A DNA stretch of 8,120 nucleotides from Phyllobacteriaceae bacterium UBA1940 (GCA_002336975.1 DDFA01000133.1:557-8676); one strand, 5' to 3'. Counted from the first letter of the stretch, positions 1 through 5,973 are shown. The notes: generated by a model not told the origin, from the sequence alone. Numbers and translations: made by a program.

Positions 1-57
1 ATTCCGGCGAACATTGGATCACTCTTCCGGAATTGCTCTTGGTCTGTCGGAAAACCC
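1..57. repeat. Inverted repeat at left window edge
   Basis: ATTCCGG at 1-7 is the exact reverse complement of CCGGAAT at 27-33, leaving a 19-base loop. It lies just 3' of the minus-strand inhibitor gene and could form a stem in its transcript. No run of T follows within the window on the minus strand, and the window ends at the outer arm, so a terminator cannot be claimed. Nothing else was recognised in 1-57. Confidence 0.3.
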
Positions 58-444
58 TCAGTCGGCCAGTTGCAGCGACGCCAGCGGCGCGCCGGGGCCG
101 AACGATTCGTAGCCCTCGCCGTCGGCCGGCGCGAATTCGAGCAGCGACTGTCCCCTTGCGCCGATCAGGCTGATCGATCCGTCGGCATTGTCGCGCCAGC
201 TGTCGACGCCGGCAAGGATTGGCAGGGCCTCGCCGCATTGCGTGTCGAGCGCGATCCGCGATAGGCCGGCCGCATCGGCAACGCCGCGGCTGATCGAGCA
301 GACGGCGTCGCCGCTGACCAGCCGGAAATTCTCGGCGGCGACGCTCGCCGCGAGCGCCGTCGGCAGATCGGGCGCGGGCCGCTCGCCGCTTGCCAGCGCC
401 GCCAGGCCCACCGTCACAGCTCCAACCAGCAACAACCCACGCAT
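58..444 (-). CDS. AprI/Inh-type metalloprotease inhibitor-like secreted protein
   Basis: A 128-residue protein. Residues 1-19 form a hydrophobic signal-peptide-like stretch, which suggests export to the periplasm or an outer-membrane location. The mature part resembles the AprI/Inh (Omp19-type) inhibitor fold, a small beta-barrel that blocks serralysin-type metalloproteases. It has two cysteines at 49 and 70 spaced as for the single family disulfide, a Trp at 83, and the C-terminal run from ADGSISLI (87-94) to LLEFAPADGEGYES (101-114), typical of rhizobial members. The ATG at 444 is preceded by GGGGG about 7 bases upstream. It lies 53 bases downstream of the hydroxyacid dehydrogenase on the same strand and may be co-transcribed, but it has no evident link to the sugar genes. 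No serralysin target is visible here. The family assignment is by motif recall; a general secreted Inh-like protein without inhibitor activity is possible. Confidence 0.7.
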   Translation of the reverse strand: MRGLLLVGAVTVGLAALASGERPAPDLPTALAASVAAENFRLVSGDAVCSISRGVADAAGLSRIALDTQCGEALPILAGVDSWRDNADGSISLIGARGQSLLEFAPADGEGYESFGPGAPLASLQLAD

Positions 445-487
445 CTTTCGACCCCCACAACGACGTCGTGGATAGCCGAGGTTTGGT

Positions 488-500
488 TAACGGTCCGTTA
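488..500. repeat. 13-base perfect palindrome over a stop codon
   Basis: TAACGG-T-CCGTTA at 488-500 has perfect 6-base arms. It includes the TAA stop of the minus-strand dehydrogenase (498-500) and sits in the 53-base gap before the inhibitor gene. It could be a short 3' stem, but it lacks a following T tract, so its role is unknown. Confidence 0.3.
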
Positions 501-1466
501 GGATTTGACGTGCGCCGTCTCGGGAACCGGCGTGATCGGCCGTCCCTCGCGGAACCACGAGACGAGGTTGTCGACCACCAGGTCGGCCATCGCCTCGCGG
601 GTCGCGACCGAGGCCGAGCCGACATGCGGCAGCAGCGACGTGTTGGGCGCGCCGAGAATGCCGGGCCTGACCTTCGGTTCGCTGTCGAACACGTCGAGCC
701 CGGCCGCCGCGATCACGCGCTTGTCGAGCGCCTCGACCAGCGCGTCCTCGTCCACCGTGCTGCCGCGCCCGATATTGACGAAGACGCCGTTGGGTCCCAA
801 CGCCTCGAGCACCTGCCGGTCGACGATCTTGTCGGTCGACGCGCCGCCCGGCGCGACCGAAACGATGGTGTCGACGGCGCTCGCCATGCCGAGCAGCGTC
901 GGGTGCCACTGATAGGAGACGTCCTCGACCCTGCGGCGATTGTGATAGCTGACCGGCACGCCGAACCCGACGAGACGCCGCGCGATCGCCTGGCCGATGC
1001 GGCCCATGCCCAAAATGCCGACGCTGCGACCGCGCAGGGTCAGCCGCGAAAACGGGTAGTTGCCCCTGTTCGCCCAACTGCCGTCGCGCAGCCAGGTTTC
1101 GGCGCGCGGAAACTCGCGCAGCGTGTTGAGCAGCAGCCCGATCGCCGTGTCGGCGACTTCTTCGGTCAGCACATCGGGCGTGTTGGTGACCATCACGCCG
1201 CGCTTTGCGGCGTGCCTGGCGTCGACGGCGTCGTAGCCGACGCCGAAATTGCCGATGATCTTCAGCTCGGGCAGCGCGTCGATCAGCGCCGCGTCGATGG
1301 TCGTCATCGCGGCGACGCCGCGGATCGTGCGCGCCATTTCCGGCGTCACCAGCTTTGCATCGCCGCGCTCGACCGGCACGATCGAAAAGGTCTCGGATAT
1401 TCGTTTCACCGCATGCGGGTGAAGCTTGCCGGGCACCAGGATGGAAATATTGCTAAGCGATGACAT
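498..1466 (-). CDS. D-isomer-specific 2-hydroxyacid dehydrogenase (glyoxylate/hydroxypyruvate reductase type)
   Basis: A 322-residue cytosolic oxidoreductase of usual family length, expected to interconvert a 2-hydroxyacid and a 2-ketoacid with NAD(P)H. The Rossmann motif GMGRIG is at 153-158. The catalytic trio is visible: Arg234 in NIGRG, Glu263 in DSEP and His281 in LLPHVGSA. The second-strand end reads HNRRR (175-179). These basic residues, in place of an acidic one, favour NADPH. Family knowledge suggests glyoxylate, hydroxypyruvate or a 2-ketoaldonate as substrate, but the sequence does not decide. The ATG at 1466 is the only reasonable start: an in-frame TAA lies at 1470-1472 and the ISILVPGK N-terminus is typical. 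The Shine-Dalgarno is weak (AAGG only one base from the ATG). A likely terminator at 1513-1566 and an inverted repeat at 1486-1504 suggest a transcript separate from the epimerase operon. It may still reduce a keto acid made by that pathway. Confidence 0.9.
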   Translation of the reverse strand: MSSLSNISILVPGKLHPHAVKRISETFSIVPVERGDAKLVTPEMARTIRGVAAMTTIDAALIDALPELKIIGNFGVGYDAVDARHAAKRGVMVTNTPDVLTEEVADTAIGLLLNTLREFPRAETWLRDGSWANRGNYPFSRLTLRGRSVGILGMGRIGQAIARRLVGFGVPVSYHNRRRVEDVSYQWHPTLLGMASAVDTIVSVAPGGASTDKIVDRQVLEALGPNGVFVNIGRGSTVDEDALVEALDKRVIAAAGLDVFDSEPKVRPGILGAPNTSLLPHVGSASVATREAMADLVVDNLVSWFREGRPITPVPETAHVKS

Positions 1467-1485
1467 GCCTTAGGCCTAGGGCGTG

Positions 1486-1504
1486 AGCTTGTTTTTGACA
1501 AGCT
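1486..1504 (-). promoter_or_regulatory. Inverted repeat upstream of the hydroxyacid dehydrogenase, possible operator/promoter
   Basis: AGCTTGT (1486-1492) and ACAAGCT (1498-1504) are perfect 7-base arms around a 5-base centre. On the minus strand the element contains TTGTCA (1501-1496), a fair -35 hexamer, 29 bases before the dehydrogenase start codon. No good -10 is visible 16-18 bases downstream, so the promoter reading is weak. The symmetry would suit a dimeric regulator. It differs from the TGGT-N3-ACCA sites of the epimerase cluster. Confidence 0.35.
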
Positions 1505-1512
1505 GCATCGCG

Positions 1513-1566
1513 AAAAACCTGCCCGGGAGACGCTCGCGGCGCGCTCCGCCGCAATTGCCCGGCAGG
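1513..1566 (-). terminator. Probable intrinsic terminator after the epimerase operon
   Basis: Just 3' of the TGA at 1572-1570, the minus strand can form CCTGCC (1566-1561) paired with GGCAGG (1523-1518). A GGG/CCC extension follows across one bulged base, with an inner stem GCGGCG/CGCCGC (1552-1536). Five T residues (1517-1513) follow directly. This is the form of a rho-independent terminator with a long, branched stem. It would end the three-gene operon and separate it from the hydroxyacid dehydrogenase. Confidence 0.55.
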
Positions 1567-1569
1567 CGC

Positions 1570-2421
1570 TCAAACGGCGCGGCCGATACCCTGCGCGATC
1601 AGGCGATAGCCTTCGCGGTAGACGGCTTGCGGGCTCTCGGCGAAATCGCGCCACACCTTGGTCGCAGCGGCGAGGTCGCTGAGTGCGCGGCCGAAGGATT
1701 CGATGGTCAGCCAGCCGTCATAGCCGCCGGCGTTGATCGCCGCGAACGTCTCGTCCCATGGAATGTTGCCGCGGCCCGGAACCCCGCGGTCGTTTTCGGA
1801 TATGTGAACATGGGCGATGTGGCCGCGATGGCGCGTGAAGGCGGCGATGGGGTCCGCCTCCTCGATATTGGCGTGGAAAGTGTCGTACATCGCCCGGATG
1901 TTGGGGTGATCGATCTCGTCCAGATGCGCGCAAAGCGCATCCATCGTGTTGACCAGGTAGCATTCGAACCGGTTGAGGGCCTCCAGGCCGATGGCGACGC
2001 CGCGCATGCCGGCGTGGTCGCCGATCGCCCGTTGAGATTCAACCGAGCGCGCCAGTTCCTGGCGCGTCGGCCCCTGGCCGGAAAAGTAGCCGAGCGTCGA
2101 GTGCAGCGGACCGCTGACGATGTCCGCGCCAAGCGCGGCCGTGCAGTCGACGACATGGCGCACATGCGCGACGCCGCGTCGCCGCACCTCCTTGTCTGGC
2201 GAGATCAGGTTCATGTCCGGATCGCCCATCGCCGCCACCGCCGTGCGTTCGAGACCGATCTTGTCGAGCATGTCTCCGAGCCGCCGGTAGTCGTCGACCT
2301 CGCCGGCGAAGATCGGGATCTCGACTCCGTCGAAGCCGGTCGCCTTGAGGTCGCGCAGGATGGGTTCGTGCTCCTGCGTGACCTGGGTGGTCCACAGGAA
2401 CATGCACATGCCGATCTTCAT
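1570..2421 (-). CDS. Ketose 3-epimerase-like TIM-barrel protein (D-tagatose/D-psicose 3-epimerase family)
   Basis: A 283-residue xylose-isomerase-like TIM barrel of the usual family length. Expected metal ligands are Glu147 (GLEALNRFE), Asp180 (YDTFHANIEE), His206 (HVHISEND) and Glu241 (TIES). Expected substrate contacts are Glu153, His183 and Arg212. All seven lie at a constant offset of five from the residues I recall for Pseudomonas cichorii D-tagatose 3-epimerase (152, 185, 211, 246; 158, 188, 217), and the loop RGVPGRG also fits. It should therefore move a proton at C3 of a ketose or related sugar using Mn/Mg. The actual sugar is unknown. ATG 2421 is chosen over upstream codons in the same frame (up to 2499) because GGGAG lies 6 bases before it and the longer form would run into the upstream gene. 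It is the last gene of the minus operon, 32 bases after the oxidoreductase. Confidence 0.85.
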   Translation of the reverse strand: MKIGMCMFLWTTQVTQEHEPILRDLKATGFDGVEIPIFAGEVDDYRRLGDMLDKIGLERTAVAAMGDPDMNLISPDKEVRRRGVAHVRHVVDCTAALGADIVSGPLHSTLGYFSGQGPTRQELARSVESQRAIGDHAGMRGVAIGLEALNRFECYLVNTMDALCAHLDEIDHPNIRAMYDTFHANIEEADPIAAFTRHRGHIAHVHISENDRGVPGRGNIPWDETFAAINAGGYDGWLTIESFGRALSDLAAATKVWRDFAESPQAVYREGYRLIAQGIGRAV

Positions 2422-2453
2422 CTGTTTCTCCCGGCGCGCCGGCGCAGCCTCCT

Positions 2454-3641
2454 TCAGAGGCTTGTCCAGGCCGCGTTCCTGTTTGACGATCTCACGCAAG
2501 CTTCGACAAAGGCGACGCCCTCGACGCCGTCATCGACAGTCGGGAACACGACGTCCCTGGGGATCTTGCCGCCCTTGACGCGCAGCGCGCGGATCGCCCG
2601 GGCGGCCTCGGCATAGATATTGGCGAAGCCCTCAAGATAGCCTTCGGGATGTCCGGGCGGCACCCGCGTCAACCGCGCCGCGACCGGCATGGAGCCCGCG
2701 CCGCCGCGCGTCAGCAGCTGCTTGGGCTGGCCGAACGGCGTGTACCAGAGGTAGTTCGGGTCTTCCTGTTTCCATTCGAGCCCGCCCCTGGTTCCGTAGA
2801 CGCGCAGCTTCAACCCGTTTTCATTGCCCGGCGCCACCTGGCTCGCCCAGATCATTCCACGCGCCGGCGCGCTCGCGCCCCTGGCCTTGAAACGCAGCAT
2901 CACATGGGCGTTGTCGTCGACCCGGCGGCCCTCGCCGAAGGCCGACAGGTCGGCCGCCAGTGCATCCAGTTCCAGGCCCGAGACGAAGCGGGCGAGGTTG
3001 TAGGCGTGGGTGCCGATGTCGCCGGTGGCGCCGCCGGCGCCGGAGCGTTCCGGATCGGTGCGCCATTCGGCCTGTTTGGAGCCGGACTTTTCGGCAAGTT
3101 CGGTCAGCCAGTCCTGCGGATATTCGGCCTGCACCATGCGGATGTCGCCAAGTTTGCCGCTGGCGACCATTTCGCGGGCCTGTCGGATCATCGGATAGGC
3201 GGTATAATTGTGGGTGAGCACAAACAGCCGGCCGCTTTCGCGCACCAGCGCCGCCAGCTTCTTGGCGTCGGCGAGATTCGACGTCAGCGGCTTGTCGCAG
3301 ATGACATGGATGCCCGCTTCCAGAAATGCCCTGGCCGCCGGCCAGTGAACATTGTTCGGCGTCACGATCGACACGACTTCGATGCCGTCGGGCCGCTTCG
3401 CTTCCGCCTTCGCCATGTCGGCGAACGAGCCGTAATTGCGGTCGTCGGCGACGCCCAGTTCCTTGCCCGACGCCCTGGCGCGCGCCGGGTCGGAGGAAAA
3501 CGCCCCCGCCACCAGGTCATAGTCGCCGTCGATGCGCGCCGCGATGCGATGAACGCCGCCGATGAATGCGCCCTGTCCGCCGCCCACCATGCCGTACCGG
3601 ATCGGGCCTGAGCCTGCTTCGATTGCCTTGCCGCTGACCAT
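2454..3641 (-). CDS. Gfo/Idh/MocA family NAD(P)-dependent sugar oxidoreductase
   Basis: A 395-residue cytosolic dehydrogenase. The N-terminal Rossmann domain carries GMVGGGQGAFIGG (17-29). The cofactor/catalytic strand ends in CDKPLT (115-120), the counterpart of EKP, with Lys117. In the C-terminal domain GDIGTHAYNL (207-216) supplies Asp208 and His212, matching the usual D-x3-H pair. Such enzymes oxidise or reduce a hydroxyl of a sugar, inositol or glycoside, often at C3. The partner TIM-barrel isomerases on both sides suggest oxidation followed by isomerisation, epimerisation or elimination of a keto-sugar. That role is inferred and the substrate is not readable. The ATG at 3641 is preceded by GAGG, whose first bases belong to the TGA stop of the upstream gene. 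The 11-base gap therefore points to translational coupling. An alternative role is simple inositol-type dehydrogenase. Confidence 0.9.
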   Translation of the reverse strand: MVSGKAIEAGSGPIRYGMVGGGQGAFIGGVHRIAARIDGDYDLVAGAFSSDPARARASGKELGVADDRNYGSFADMAKAEAKRPDGIEVVSIVTPNNVHWPAARAFLEAGIHVICDKPLTSNLADAKKLAALVRESGRLFVLTHNYTAYPMIRQAREMVASGKLGDIRMVQAEYPQDWLTELAEKSGSKQAEWRTDPERSGAGGATGDIGTHAYNLARFVSGLELDALAADLSAFGEGRRVDDNAHVMLRFKARGASAPARGMIWASQVAPGNENGLKLRVYGTRGGLEWKQEDPNYLWYTPFGQPKQLLTRGGAGSMPVAARLTRVPPGHPEGYLEGFANIYAEAARAIRALRVKGGKIPRDVVFPTVDDGVEGVAFVEACVRSSNRNAAWTSL

Positions 3642-3652
3642 GATCGCCGCCC

Positions 3653-4708
3653 TCAGATTCCCATCAGCTTGCGCAGCATCTTGCGGTCGGCGCCGCCGCC
3701 GGCAAAATCGTCAAACGCCTTTTCCGTGACCTTGATGATGTGGCTGGCGATGAACGGCGCGCCTTCCGCCGCGCCCTGCTCGGGATGCTTGAGGCAGCAT
3801 TCCCATTCGAGCACCGCCCAGCTGTCGTAATTGTATTGCGTCAGCTTGGAGAAGATCCCCGAGAAATCGACCTGCCCGTCGCCCAGCGACCGGAACCGGC
3901 CGGCGCGGTCGAGCCAGCCCGCATAACCGGAATAGACGCCCTGGCGTCCGGTCGGATTGAACTCCGCGTCTTTCACATGAAACGCCTTGATACGCTCGTG
4001 ATAGATGTCGATGAAGGCCAGGTAGTCGAGCTGCTGCAGCAGGAAATGCGACGGGTCGTAATTGATGTTGGCGCGCTTGTGGCCCTTCACCGCGTCGAGG
4101 AACATCTCGAACGTCGTGCCGTCGAACAGATCTTCGCCCGGGTGAATCTCGTAGCAGAGATCGACGCCCGCATCCTCATAGGCGTCGAGGATCGGCTTCC
4201 AGCGCTTGCCGAGTTCCTTGAAGGCTTCCTCGATCAGCCCCGGCGGCCGCTGCGGCCACGGATAGAGATACGGAAACGCCAGCGCGCCCGAAAACGAGAC
4301 AGAGGCCTTCAAACCCATATTCTGCGACGCCTTGGCCGCAAAACGCATCTGCTCGACCGCCCAGGTCTGCCGCGCCTTGGGATTGTTGTGCACCGTTTCC
4401 GGCGCAAACCCGTCGAACTGGGCGCTGTAGGCCGGATGCACGGCCACCAGCTGGCCCTGCAGATGCGTCGACAATTCGGTGATCTCGACGCCCGCGTCGT
4501 CGCACACGCCCTTGATCTCGTCGCAATAGGTCTTGGATTGCGCCGCCATTTTCAGGTCGAATAGGCGGCCGTCCCAGGTCGGTATCTGGACGCCCTTGTA
4601 GCCGTGCCCCGCCGCCCATTTGGAGATCGACTTGAGTGAGTTGAACGGTTTGTCGTCACCGGCGAACTGCGCCAGAAAGATCGCAGGCCCCTTGATCTGG
4701 GTGGGCAT
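3653..4708 (-). CDS. Sugar phosphate isomerase/epimerase-like TIM-barrel protein (long form)
   Basis: A 351-residue member of the xylose isomerase-like / AP-endonuclease-2 TIM-barrel family, about 60 residues longer than the two 3-epimerase-like proteins nearby. Likely metal ligands are Glu187 (YEIHPGED), Asp218 (NYDPSH), His244 (FHVKDAEF) and Glu301 (VLEWE). His189 and His221 are also near the site. The extension around RFRSLGDGQVDF (271-282) sets it apart from the short epimerases. Proteins of this type commonly sit beside Gfo/Idh/MocA enzymes, and some relatives act on 3-keto-sugars or 3-keto-glycosides (isomerisation or beta-elimination). Applying that here is inference. The ATG at 4708 has a strong GGAGGAG 8 bases upstream. 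It is the first gene of the minus operon, under the divergent control region. It has no signal peptide, so it should act in the cytosol. Confidence 0.85.
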   Translation of the reverse strand: MPTQIKGPAIFLAQFAGDDKPFNSLKSISKWAAGHGYKGVQIPTWDGRLFDLKMAAQSKTYCDEIKGVCDDAGVEITELSTHLQGQLVAVHPAYSAQFDGFAPETVHNNPKARQTWAVEQMRFAAKASQNMGLKASVSFSGALAFPYLYPWPQRPPGLIEEAFKELGKRWKPILDAYEDAGVDLCYEIHPGEDLFDGTTFEMFLDAVKGHKRANINYDPSHFLLQQLDYLAFIDIYHERIKAFHVKDAEFNPTGRQGVYSGYAGWLDRAGRFRSLGDGQVDFSGIFSKLTQYNYDSWAVLEWECCLKHPEQGAAEGAPFIASHIIKVTEKAFDDFAGGGADRKMLRKLMGI

Positions 4709-4811
4709 GGTCCAGTCTCCTCCAACGTGCCTTTTTCAGTCCGGGCCAAGGCCGCGCGCCTGCCCCGCCATTGGCGCCGCACCCCTGGCGGCACCGCAAC
4801 AGCCACGCTAT

Positions 4812-4826
4812 TTTGGTAATACCAAA
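4812..4826. promoter_or_regulatory. GntR/FadR-type operator O1
   Basis: TTTGGTA-A-TACCAAA is a perfect 15-base palindrome. Its core, TGGTAATACCA (4814-4824), fits the operator form described for the FadR subfamily of GntR regulators (T-N-G-T-N3-A-C-N-A). It lies just inside the minus-strand -35 candidate (4841-4836), across the expected spacer and -10, where a bound repressor would block RNA polymerase. The regulator encoded at 7183-7896 is the likely ligand-responsive partner. An extra half site TACCAA lies at 4831-4836, 11 bases from the equivalent half of O1. Confidence 0.7.
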
Positions 4827-4841
4827 TTTTTACCAAGTCAA
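4813..4841 (-). promoter_or_regulatory. Candidate promoter for the minus-strand epimerase operon
   Basis: On the minus strand TTGACT (4841-4836), preceded by C to give the rhizobial-like CTTGAC, is a strong -35. The hexamer 17 bases on is TACCAA (4818-4813), a poor -10 match that overlaps operator O1. TATTAC (4821-4816) is a better hexamer but only 14 bases away. The -35 is convincing and the exact -10 is not. Confidence 0.45.
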
Positions 4842-4888
4842 GCAGACCGAAAGCCATCTCGATATGCCAACAGGCGTACGGTAATAAA

Positions 4889-4918
4889 TTTTCATAATTA
4901 AAATCAATAGCTTATCAT
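4889..4918 (+). promoter_or_regulatory. Candidate plus-strand promoter (distal)
   Basis: TTTTCA (4889-4894) and TATCAT (4913-4918) are separated by 18 bases in an AT-rich stretch. TATCAT differs from the sigma-70 consensus at one place. It would give a leader of about 145 bases before the epimerase, with operator O2 inside the leader. It competes with the proximal candidate at 4957-4985. Confidence 0.35.
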
Positions 4919-4956
4919 GACGTCGGCGCGATTGCAGGGCGAACCGATCGTGAAAC

Positions 4957-4985
4957 TTGCGAATGTTCGCCGTTTGCGCTATTCA
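4957..4985 (+). promoter_or_regulatory. Candidate plus-strand promoter (proximal)
   Basis: TTGCGA (4957-4962) and TATTCA (4980-4985) are 17 bases apart. Both are moderate matches. If used, the start of transcription would fall at about 4991-4993, directly on operator O2, which would make repression by occlusion simple. Confidence 0.35.
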
Positions 4986-4990
4986 GGATT

Positions 4991-5001
4991 TGGTCTCACC
5001 A
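4991..5001. promoter_or_regulatory. GntR/FadR-type operator O2
   Basis: TGGT-CTC-ACCA has perfect 4-base arms and the same outer form as the O1 core (TGGT-AAT-ACCA). Its centre (4996) is 177 bases from the O1 centre (4819), close to 17 helical turns. It lies upstream of the plus-strand epimerase, next to the proximal promoter candidate. Together O1 and O2 could let one FCD regulator control both operons. Confidence 0.55.
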
Positions 5002-5070
5002 GATTGAGCGGCCGGCGAGACGAAGGACTATTGCAACCCGCTCACAACGATGTCCCGGAGGAGGCCGATC

Positions 5071-5973
5071 ATGCATCTTTCAACCCACAACTGGATGCGT
5101 GCCGAGCCGCTGGACACGACGCTGCGGCGCATCAAGAAATTCGGCTACGAAAGCATCGAGATTTCCGGCGAGCCGGAGCAGTACAAGACCAAGGAGACGC
5201 GCGCCTTGCTCAAGGAGCACGGCATCCGCTGCTGGGGCGCCGTGACACTGATGCTGGGCGAGCGCAACCTCGCCGCCAAGGATCAGGGCCAGCGCGAACG
5301 CTCGGTCCAGTACGTCAAGGACGTGCTGACCATGGTGTCGGAGCTCGACGGCGAGATCATCACTCTGGTGCCGGCGACGGTCGGCAAGGTGGTGCCGGAC
5401 GGAACCGAGGCCGAAGAGTGGAAATGGGTTGTCGATGCGACCCGCGAATGTTTCGCCCACGCCAAAAAGGTCGGCGTGCGGGTCGCCGTCGAACCGCTGA
5501 ACCGGTTCGAGACCTATCTGTTCAACCGCGGCGAACAGGCGCTCGCGCTGGCCGACGCCGTCAGCCCCGACTGCGGCGTCTGCCTCGACGCCTATCACAT
5601 CCACATGGAGGAATTCGACGTCGCCGAAGCCATCCGCAAGATCGGCAAGCGGCTGTTCGACTTCCACGTCGCCGACAACAACCGCTTCGCCGCCGGGCTT
5701 GGCACGATCGACTGGATGAAGCTGGTCGGTCTGCTCAGGGAGGTCGGCTATGACGGCGCGCTGACCAACGAGTTCGTCGCCCCGGTCGACCGCACCCCGG
5801 CCAACCGCTATCCGGACATGGTCGAGCGCAATCCGGTCGACATTTCCGCCGAACAGCTCAAGTTCATCCAGGACCACGGCTCGAGCGTGCTGACGGAGAA
5901 GTTCTACACCGACCAGATGCGCGTCACGGCGGAGACGCTCCTGCCGCTGATGGGCAAGAAGATGCCCGCCTGA
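5071..5973 (+). CDS. Ketose 3-epimerase-like TIM-barrel protein (second, plus operon)
   Basis: A 300-residue cytosolic TIM-barrel protein of the xylose isomerase-like superfamily. Predicted metal ligands are Glu141 (VEPLNRFETY), Asp173 (CLDAYHIHMEE), His199 (FDFHVADNNR) and Glu234 (TNEF). Substrate-contact counterparts are Glu147, His176 and Arg205, with the same local spacings as in D-tagatose 3-epimerase. The glycine-rich loop after Arg205 reads AAGLGTIDW rather than the PGxG loop of the classical epimerases, and the C-terminus is about 30 residues longer, so the substrate probably differs from that of the paralogue at 1570-2421. ATG 5071 is preferred to the in-frame ATG at 5050 because GGAGGAGG (5057-5064) sits 6 bases before it. 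It is the first gene of the plus operon, 35 bases before the dehydratase, and likely under operator O2. It could instead be an isomerase of a sugar acid. Confidence 0.85.
   Translation: MHLSTHNWMRAEPLDTTLRRIKKFGYESIEISGEPEQYKTKETRALLKEHGIRCWGAVTLMLGERNLAAKDQGQRERSVQYVKDVLTMVSELDGEIITLVPATVGKVVPDGTEAEEWKWVVDATRECFAHAKKVGVRVAVEPLNRFETYLFNRGEQALALADAVSPDCGVCLDAYHIHMEEFDVAEAIRKIGKRLFDFHVADNNRFAAGLGTIDWMKLVGLLREVGYDGALTNEFVAPVDRTPANRYPDMVERNPVDISAEQLKFIQDHGSSVLTEKFYTDQMRVTAETLLPLMGKKMPA

Larger units (their letters stand above)
4709..5070. promoter_or_regulatory. Divergent control region between the two epimerase operons
   Basis: This 362-base gap separates two head-to-head operons. Its centre (about 4803-4918) is markedly AT-rich against GC-rich flanks. 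It holds two TGGT-N3-ACCA operator candidates, candidate promoters on both strands and the two Shine-Dalgarno sequences. The minus-strand leader also has a GC-rich hairpin: GGCGCCGC (4773-4780) pairs with GCGGCACC (4788-4795), with one G-U pair on the RNA. Its role is unknown. Confidence 0.75.

Noticed and set aside
390..1463. 357-codon open frame antisense to the hydroxyacid dehydrogenase
   Set aside because: The minus-strand protein has complete family motifs. The antisense product is rich in Arg, Asp and Val with no recognisable domain.
2422..2499. Longer N-terminus for the minus-strand 3-epimerase-like protein
   Set aside because: The extra 26 residues are not family-like and overlap the oxidoreductase coding end. 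The ATG at 2421 has GGGAG at ideal spacing and starts with the typical MKIGMCMFLW strand.
1483..2616. Long plus-strand frame opposite the epimerase and the oxidoreductase end
   Set aside because: It runs across two clearly coding minus-strand genes and a probable terminator, and has no ribosome binding site or recognisable domain.
4888..4904. ATTTT/AAAAT inverted repeat as an operator or stem
   Set aside because: Only five A-T pairs in an AT-rich tract. It is expected by chance and better explained as part of a promoter region.
5050..5070. Upstream ATG at 5050 for the plus-strand epimerase
   Set aside because: The strong GGAGGAGG lies downstream of it and 6 bases before the ATG at 5071, so initiation at 5071 is favoured.
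4917..5753. Long plus-strand reading frame starting in the leader of the epimerase
   Set aside because: It is in a different frame from the epimerase at 5071-5973, has no Shine-Dalgarno, and its product is arginine-rich with no family features, as expected for a GC-rich shadow frame.
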